From: Pigoraptor chileana
Taxonomy: Eukaryota; Opisthokonta; Filasterea
Length of the DNA: 39,807 nucleotides
Assembly (NCBI GenBank): GCA_943704495.1
Contig: CALSCR010002665.1
Coordinates: forward strand, 1-39,807
Direction of reading: 5' to 3'
Position numbers and translations under genes: made by a program. Every line of letters starts with the position of its first letter. Position 1 is the stretch's first letter. The notes beneath the pieces were generated by a model. That model ran no database searches and was not told the origin of the DNA. It was given only the letters and a program-made list of their open reading frames with translations. Shown one piece after another: positions 36,501 to 39,807 of the stretch.

Positions 36501-39227
36501 GAGCGCGCGAGAGGCATTCAGGGCGACAGACAGACTACTTCCAACATGTAAAACGGTTGCGTTGTGCAGTGTGGTTTGGGCAGTTCCGAGGGCCGATGGG
36601 CCGGCAATCGATAGGGTGAAATTGGAGGATGTTCCCTCCGGAATCTGCACAGTGACTGTCACTCTTATGACCTCTGCGATTGCGACGAGCGGGTCTGCCG
36701 TTTCAGCCAGCCCGATACCGTTCGGAACGACCGCTATTGTTGGGGCATTAACAGCAAGCACCTGTTGCGCCTGTGCTTTGTACGGACGCCCCACTAGCGA
36801 TGACGGTGCGCTTGAGTACGCCACATCCGCGCGGTAAGTTTGCGACGAGCCAATCGCGATTGCTGGCGCCAGCGTCGTGTTGAAGCTGCACGTGATGCTA
36901 TTGCCGACTGACATGCGGGGCGCGCTGACGTTCACTGCAAGCCCTCCTCCAGTCTGGTTTACAAACGCAATGACGAATTCGTCGCTGTCAATGGTTGAGT
37001 TCCATACAGCACAGGAAATGCTACCAACAATCACGTGTGCTGGCGGTAGTGTCACTGAGCTTGCCAAAACAAATGCTGGGGACGCCGACCCAGCCACATG
37101 AGAGAGCACGAGCGCGTGCGTTACGGTATCTGCGGCATCAACTCCGCCGAGCGGTGCGCTAGTTAGGTGCACGGACAACGAAGGCTCGACAGCACTCCAC
37201 TGAATGGCTGCGGACAGGCTCGTCAAATCAGAGGCCATCGTCATGCGCACGCTTCCGGCGACTGAATTTGCGACCGCCGCTACGTCCTTAAGGGCAAGGG
37301 TCACAGCAACCTGGAGTATATCACGCGCATCAACGACGCCGTCGGGTGCATTTACAATAGAGCCGATGGATACTATGGCAGTGCCCACCGCCGTCACATC
37401 AACGCCAGCGGGGTTGCTCGACACAAGGTACGTGCCAGTCGATAAGGTAGAGTTGGTGAGCGCCGATCCAAACGTAAGCGTCACAGAGATGGGAATAAAC
37501 GCGGCCGTCACATTGTCGGGGGCAAAGTACCTGAAGGAGCAGACCGGAGCGGAGGACCCATGGGGCAGGGTGACCGACTGCGAGACGGTCATCATTTCTC
37601 CAACGGTGATGATGTTGTCCGCGGTCTCTGCCATGCTCGTGACAAATGATGTGGAGAGAGTGAAGTTCTTGACAATGAAGGAATGGCTGCGGACGACAGC
37701 GGCAGCATATGTCCGACCTCCACCGACGACGCTCTGGAAGCTAGCAATCTGCACATCCATCAAAAACGATTCGCCGGCGCGCGCAACACTGCCAATTGTG
37801 GTGTTGAAAGCGATAACAACACGACTTCCGGGAGGGATTTTCGACAGGACAATGGCGTGCGCAGACTCAATGACAGCAGACACGCCGACGGGCACTGACG
37901 AAACCGATATTTGCATGACGGTCAAGCGAGAGGGAAGGGATGATGAAACCACCGAGACAACAGCCGAGTATGCGCGACTGCAATAAGAACACGACAACGC
38001 GGAAATGGCAACGGTCGACGCAAACTGGACGCCACCCTCCACCGCCCCGGATGGAGGGGCTACAGTGAGCGAATCGAAGGAAAGCGAAGGCTCTGCAATT
38101 GCAATAGTCACATTTCGAGTAGAGAGAACCATGGCTGGGACGGCGTAAGAGACTGCGGCGGTCGGATAGAAGAAGACCCCCGCCACGAGAGGCGCACTGT
38201 CCAACACCGTCATGTTGACACGCGCTGAAACGACTCTGCGCCCACCCTGTCCATCGGCTGCAACAGTGACATTGCCCACCGCCACAATGACAATCAGGTC
38301 CCCGGACAAGGTTGTTGAAGAAACAGTCGGAGAGCCGACTGCCATCGTGATTCCGCTGGCCGCCGATGCTAGTGAAGCCTGAAGGGACGCGCACGCTGAC
38401 CCTGAGAGCGCAGGGACCGTCACCATGATCGTCAAGTTTGACGTAAATCCTTGGGGAAGAGATGCCATAACCATCAATTCAAACCAACTACCAATCGTAA
38501 GCATAAGCGGCGATGAAGTGGACGTTACATTCGCGCCGGTAACGGCCACAGTAAAGGTGGGCTGTTCAAATGTCACTGACATTGAGTTCGCCACTATCGT
38601 TGTATTCGCAGGCGCCCCAAACGCAACAACCGCTCGCCCCACACTGACAGCGGCGGGGAGCTGCACAGCGGACGTAACAACGAGATCATAAAGGACGATT
38701 AAGACGTCACTCCCATCCAAGACGGCGGTACTGAGATTTTTTGTAATTGCAATGCCCAGCCCGAAGATGCCACCAGACAGTTGATTAAACGACGCCAGTG
38801 ACCCGTCGCCAAACACCACAGTGAGCGCAGTTGTGGCATTGGCTCCCGCAAGTCCACTCGGGGGCGTCACGGACACAACCACGCCATTCGCGGGCGAATC
38901 TCCAGTGTTAGACACAATGACTGCAAAAGTCAATATATCACCACCGTCCGTTGTTGAGGCGTTGCAAGATGCAGGTTTTCCGGCCACGTCCGCTGCGACC
39001 GTTTTCGAGGGTGTGGTTGAATTGAAGGCAACAAAGCTGGCAAATGAAGGTGGCAGAAACCCCGAGGGCGACAGAGACACGGCAGGATTAGTTGACCGCA
39101 CAACGCCGTGCCTGAGCACGAGGTTAGGCGCCCCATCTGCCTCTCCCTGTATCGCGCACAGGAGTGCTGCCACAAACACGCAGATAGCAGTGTGCATGTT
39201 GGAGTATGCTAGGTGCACTCTGTGCAA
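27567..39227 (-). CDS. Giant type I membrane protein: tandem DUF11-like ectodomain and coiled-coil cytosolic tail
   Basis: One uninterrupted exon of 3,886 codons. I do not recognise the gene. The first ATG is 39227; the in-frame ATG at 39197 gives a cleaner signal peptide (MHTAICVFVAALLCAIQG). Residues ~60-2990 alternate two beta-sandwich-type modules with a ~300-residue period. Type B (DAGDxVxFxVxVxHT..S.AAFDV, DUF11-like) begins near 91, 395, 693, 1005, 1305, 1613, 1920, 2221, 2535 and 2860. Type A (ETxxxxVAIxExxTxxVxLPEG, then FG.VTN.ADN.VD..D) begins near 238, 531, 837, 1134, 1444, 1760, 2060, 2359 and 2690. Asn-x-Ser/Thr sites are abundant. A helix at ~3000-3022 (LIGAVAAIVFIVQGL) spans the membrane. 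The ~865-residue tail is Glu/Arg/Lys-rich coiled coil with ~60-70-residue repeats. Likely a surface adhesin, receptor or fibre linked to the cytoskeleton (inference). Confidence 0.93.
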   Translation of the reverse strand: MHRVHLAYSNMHTAICVFVAALLCAIQGEADGAPNLVLRHGVVRSTNPAVSLSPSGFLPPSFASFVAFNSTTPSKTVAADVAGKPASCNASTTDGGDILTFAVIVSNTGDSPANGVVVSVTPPSGLAGANATTALTVVFGDGSLASFNQLSGGIFGLGIAITKNLSTAVLDGSDVLIVLYDLVVTSAVQLPAAVSVGRAVVAFGAPANTTIVANSMSVTFEQPTFTVAVTGANVTSTSSPLMLTIGSWFELMVMASLPQGFTSNLTIMVTVPALSGSACASLQASLASAASGITMAVGSPTVSSTTLSGDLIVIVAVGNVTVAADGQGGRRVVSARVNMTVLDSAPLVAGVFFYPTAAVSYAVPAMVLSTRNVTIAIAEPSLSFDSLTVAPPSGAVEGGVQFASTVAISALSCSYCSRAYSAVVSVVSSSLPSRLTVMQISVSSVPVGVSAVIESAHAIVLSKIPPGSRVVIAFNTTIGSVARAGESFLMDVQIASFQSVVGGGRTYAAAVVRSHSFIVKNFTLSTSFVTSMAETADNIITVGEMMTVSQSVTLPHGSSAPVCSFRYFAPDNVTAAFIPISVTLTFGSALTNSTLSTGTYLVSSNPAGVDVTAVGTAIVSIGSIVNAPDGVVDARDILQVAVTLALKDVAAVANSVAGSVRMTMASDLTSLSAAIQWSAVEPSLSVHLTSAPLGGVDAADTVTHALVLSHVAGSASPAFVLASSVTLPPAHVIVGSISCAVWNSTIDSDEFVIAFVNQTGGGLAVNVSAPRMSVGNSITCSFNTTLAPAIAIGSSQTYRADVAYSSAPSSLVGRPYKAQAQQVLAVNAPTIAVVPNGIGLAETADPLVAIAEVIRVTVTVQIPEGTSSNFTLSIAGPSALGTAQTTLHNATVLHVGSSLSVALNASRALDPPLAVYGVSNDTATFAFGPLTNWPDNAVNANDTIVVHATFTAGSHAANIRGASLQFTATAALGSNLNPVVASGTLIVAEPVLAVSGVTVAASGDALDEIVFNVTFSHSPLSTAPAFDVAVLQAADILVPALNGTASATVSSLPADSVAWINATAVVASHWRLLTNESLSLVFRCRIVQRVLPSASFANAGTATFGSVPGGGRSASVSGATPFRIDDPTPAMSLLSKSVPDVLIPLTVIHETLEFRAVARLPESSTPFFVEIYLPTKNNALQMIVVNATVLRVGRNLQNSSMKAGDAFGTISANLFSYNQIGNVLSLSFGNVTNLADNTRDDGDEVEVQVFCFIPDVAENVRGEALLLRTSIRYGFLSAIIVFADTTLTVVEPTLAPLISTNATLIDAADDIEYIVTVPHAGASNSPAFKCAVDVTIPASFLLRNSSITAVIVSNDSVPSFAILNGGQRIRFSFSRLLVGGSLIARFVASVRQSVHPDDQYSPVVAGTHNSTMLAAPYQGRAYGPVTAQSLLTVGTPSVTLILAGTSIIDTIGNSVAVHEVFTLEVRVVLPEAQSAVSISLVTSGAGGEAPVQLTTAVVVSVGGSITGARIQTGDAFGANAAISPVIDASLVRTGFVFNLNDVTNVANNIVDDGDSVLLRVQGSVRDVVANLNGAVITATATVQYDGKAHIASTSLVVVEPVLTTTSSALQGSPLDGGDVVTFAFSVGHTAVTSASAAFNVTATITLDPSLQFLQPTVSPLIVGGSDTGAATFFYDSVHESVTVRLARLSLNASLSVVFNATLRQSAAPSSANKAAMAVSFDSSPSDAPLAGRAYVAPATSAAVFTVGATAVFVAKSTSLTSTTGLDMAINERIVLLVNVSLPEGMSPNVTVVVSLPVAGGISLASVVSAGVVLVGPKLNASLSSPVSLLTLGSAPDRAIIRLGRVRNTADNTGVDVVSVEVDAVVRDATANIDGSTLNFDASVTFENGTGTLTLPLTRIGATVRRPVLVMVSGVAPSRVSLASVVRFNVTISHAETSTATAFDLWATFTLDPLLGLATGSLRVGGANLLSAFNATSTGRNTTLAVELASVDVGSVAWIYFTATVSRNVTLGTVLRSFAFLNYTTVNPLPGFPGRIASASAIFPDLAVNFVHVDASLTSTSVPETTGATLCVGETLTLSVTASILGGNASFLMSLVIPRAGGVSLFSVVSATLNTIGRNINGSLLSAGAALDQSPRVTSTAGLLTFDFGVVSHAQSFPLDSDDDATATIVLALSDAPSVSAGSTASLLANATYEGFTVSKAVTIAFVEPFLSLTVSRASRAQGDAGDAFAVALAVAHTASSTAAAHDVTVEVDLALMSAGVPIVVAVGSGDPQPTITVTNGTAAVLTFAKISLGSTVTVSLTTYLSNSAPASAVLTKNVTLSYFSSPAAGLQRRERRASNSSIIIVSPPSVTMSVQSTDLSETVGMDVAIGERVTFAVSVVCPEGVVTRGSVRLSLLGRLAGVPIMTIESASVASVSSKITTQLLSAGDQTPSSGNIVLTASTADAAAMDTVDFTLGDIANQFDNLALPPDTVVLTVTARVLNRAGSMRDLASPAECVLRYTAGASGASFTLNSTALVTVRETRLQISLGCTPSTGDAGDSVVCTATISHLLGSTVAAFHVNVTGALAPFFDRSPGGLTYVIDGGTPVTISPDASVAAESPSLAVGSTMTVRSVCTLSSITAPGVVANQTVALSYASRPRAGMASGSFRDYDGGTSTFSFSTLSPPNVTCVTDFNWPGAGGLVVGLTSVSRMTLQMTEGRAPVKLRLELPAIDGNSGSRRAVSTTTSLLSILDVSLISVGAMLTSIEHNPPVLSFLSRDSLSSSAGPLGALGLSGFIPDSVVIDFGIVVNSPDNVVNGKDSIVVGIESVVRDIPENVNGRRVLFSALADLQTASPVGRSAVAIAEPDLLVNKTPTLPTADINYVRFTLIVRPTSDSLAPAYVVRLNDTLPLELTLVAGSLRVPQGLNHSVILPPESSDNTTRLLFWTDDLSLFPLSTLNITYDALLSSSVAPPARIDTFAVLTYAALPANFTFARKYGPVTSRGSVAKEFAFVRVSEDDHLGTILGTILGTLIGAVAAIVFIVQGLSPERRAKLWPKPTVGPVISPLLGSVPSAGRGMAGAEAGLAVVTHKTRKGRENTDFSEFAHVEGISAYAYMADDALRASERLEDERFEEQRALIADFENARTELYMRRLGCLLGEMVAAGDVDGSLETDLAERAHGALLKAQKAAASVAKSATEKGLRNIAEAVGEKKGRLAAPVDEDGAESRAIDRWAELESRELQGRVAADEHFEIRKALDDITVRVVGEAAARAQYSPARVEDIKGAIDRDIADLDSRLEAQMVMLTAAIQGRTLRRTGLLEVRFALKDERGGFRRARAEQGALLIRRLASEKGLSDTVRAEADDALRKEADHLDKSRALFLAKRDRSLAEKQSQALHDRLQGIVERAADVAAREPTTGNFQDDVSVRLDRRSALFEELQGVTEEADNADIAEWRTMWGEFEAETDKLFASIETRAFAKLAREGASNGDVEVALEKHRDGISKFEAAMSAQRQRQEMDLRRRLAERVAAAATAATQEHEDMAGHRDQGDRVMQRLVDAQVALGDEERDRILRDHENDVNRLVRVLNLSKQRQEQTLRDKMAERRRERLAVVRRQQDEERSTELRRALESSPDEIAHCAARLAEKQNKELETVAETLEEEERVEADRLQDELMKQREAALKSHEDKMAEELSRLQMDKAREEIQIRQAQRVLKNLEEDLVRDLAGKGALSDEASDRALKEHQEGLERLDAAMLDQRQKQQRLLQERLAAKRRRREEALQRKHNDEISRDTGRAESALSGDGPERPQTAQSMSNPTVMRLQMTAKHEMELASLRKNLEMESRQANEDLQRRMDMERLAALESQELRLLGELARGGRLSGDGLEQLLNRAFGQRGQQENRERIRRIVLPASK

Positions 39228-39711
39228 AGGACCATTCTGAGTGAGAAACCGTCAACAGTTATTTTTCAGTTGCTGTCGTTGCTAAAATGAAAGCATGGGT
39301 ATGGTGCTATGTGTAATGATGCGGATCTCTCTTATGCGTTCGTGCAGACATTCACTAAGCTTAAGTCTTAATAACTGTGCAGGCACCGGCACTACTGAAG
39401 CCCGAATTGGCAGGCGAAATGGAATCGCAGTCCGTAGCAACCCAGCCCTAGGGTTGAACCCTATCTCACCCCCTGAGCCAAAAATAGCACGAACGGAGCT
39501 GTCACGTGAACACAGTTCTTTCATACGACCGAACTCAAGCGGGATTTCTTCGGATGACAGCCAACATTTTCCGTCAGTCTGCGCATGCGGGCCGCAGGAC
39601 AAGTACAGCATTATGAAAGGGCGGGTGGCGGTGCTTTGTGTGAAAAGCTGCAGTGCCGTGAAACCGCGGCCGCCCGAGCCGTCGCTGGCCGCGCGCGCAG
39701 CCCCATTATTT
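39228..39711. promoter_or_regulatory. Upstream region of giant membrane-protein gene
   Basis: Non-coding 484 bp with GTCACGTGAA at 39501-39510 and a telo-box-like CCCTAGGGTTGAACCCTA near 39446-39463. Overlapping open frames on both strands have no recognisable protein features. Confidence 0.45.
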
Positions 39712-39807
39712 CTAGTCGGCGGCTGACTCGGGCACCTCCGTTGGCGCTTCAGATCCAAACTGACGCGGCCACTGAATCAAAGTGCCTGAGAAGAGGAGGC
39801 CCTGGGG
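39712..39807 (-). CDS. Possible 3' end of a further minus-strand gene (partial)
   Basis: An open frame enters from the window edge and ends at TAG (39714-39712), reading SGTLIQWPRQFG and then EAPTEVPESAAD. The acidic, Pro-rich end looks like a protein C-terminus, but only 31 residues are visible and no family is recognised. Confidence 0.35.
   Translation of the reverse strand, partial: PQGLLFSGTLIQWPRQFGSEAPTEVPESAAD

Noticed and set aside
27567-39227. Bacterial contamination or prokaryotic island
   Set aside because: The flanking intron-containing eukaryotic genes are on the same contiguous sequence, and the tail is eukaryotic-style coiled coil. Only an ancient transfer of the ectodomain remains possible.
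39282-39758. 158-codon minus-strand frame upstream of the giant gene
   Set aside because: Low-complexity, no recognisable domain, overlaps an equally long plus-strand frame and a region with promoter-like motifs.

Overview
The window is nuclear DNA of a eukaryote. Nearly every gene is split by short spliceosomal introns (about 60-400 nt, GT...AG), and no bacterial operon features are visible. All gene content is of typical eukaryotic families: WDR4/Trm82, the PTS1 protease DEG15/TYSND1, the ciliogenesis protein FUZ, DHRS7B, the Pol III factor BRF1, PYROXD2, an acyl-CoA-binding ankyrin protein, a PHF20-like chromatin reader, MOCS2 (MoaD and MoaE) and hydroxylysine kinase. FUZ implies a ciliated or flagellated cell. 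The mixture looks like a flagellate protist on or near the lineage leading to animals and fungi (apusomonad-, breviate- or unicellular holozoan-like), but the sequence does not fix the species. I assembled the exons by hand from splice sites, reading-phase continuity and family conservation. The phases of all models close, but internal junctions marked tentative could move by a few bases.

Layout. 1-672 is a GA-rich block studded with ~50-bp units of a dispersed repeat family. The first eleven loci then alternate strictly in strand: WDR4 (-), DEG15 (+), FUZ (-), DHRS7B-like (+), BRF1 (-), PYROXD2-like (+), ACBD-ankyrin (-), PHF20-like (+), MOCS2 (-), HYKK (+), PB1-UBA protein (-). This gives five divergent pairs sharing 300-660 bp upstream regions and five convergent pairs, two of them with only 55-64 bp between stop codons. 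Upstream regions carry either CACGTG palindromes (several matching GTCACGTGAC) or TTAGGG/telo-box-like blocks.

27567-39227 is one uninterrupted 11.66-kb coding exon for a 3,886-residue type I membrane protein. It has a signal peptide, an ectodomain of ~10 tandem ~300-residue DUF11-like repeats, one transmembrane helix near residues 3000-3022, and an ~865-residue charged, coiled-coil cytosolic tail with its own ~60-70-residue repeats. It is the most unusual object here and I cannot name it. The last ~96 bases look like the 3' end of another minus-strand gene.

Functional links. Several products are peroxisomal or lipid-related in other organisms (DEG15 with a C-terminal SKL, DHRS7B, an ACB-domain tail-anchored protein). 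Others are independent housekeeping genes (tRNA m7G, Pol III initiation, molybdopterin synthase, lysine catabolism, chromatin). The PB1-UBA protein combines a PB1 domain with both interaction faces, a textbook LC3-interacting motif and a UBA domain, so it looks like a minimal p62/NBR1-type autophagy receptor. These are neighbours rather than an evident pathway cluster.
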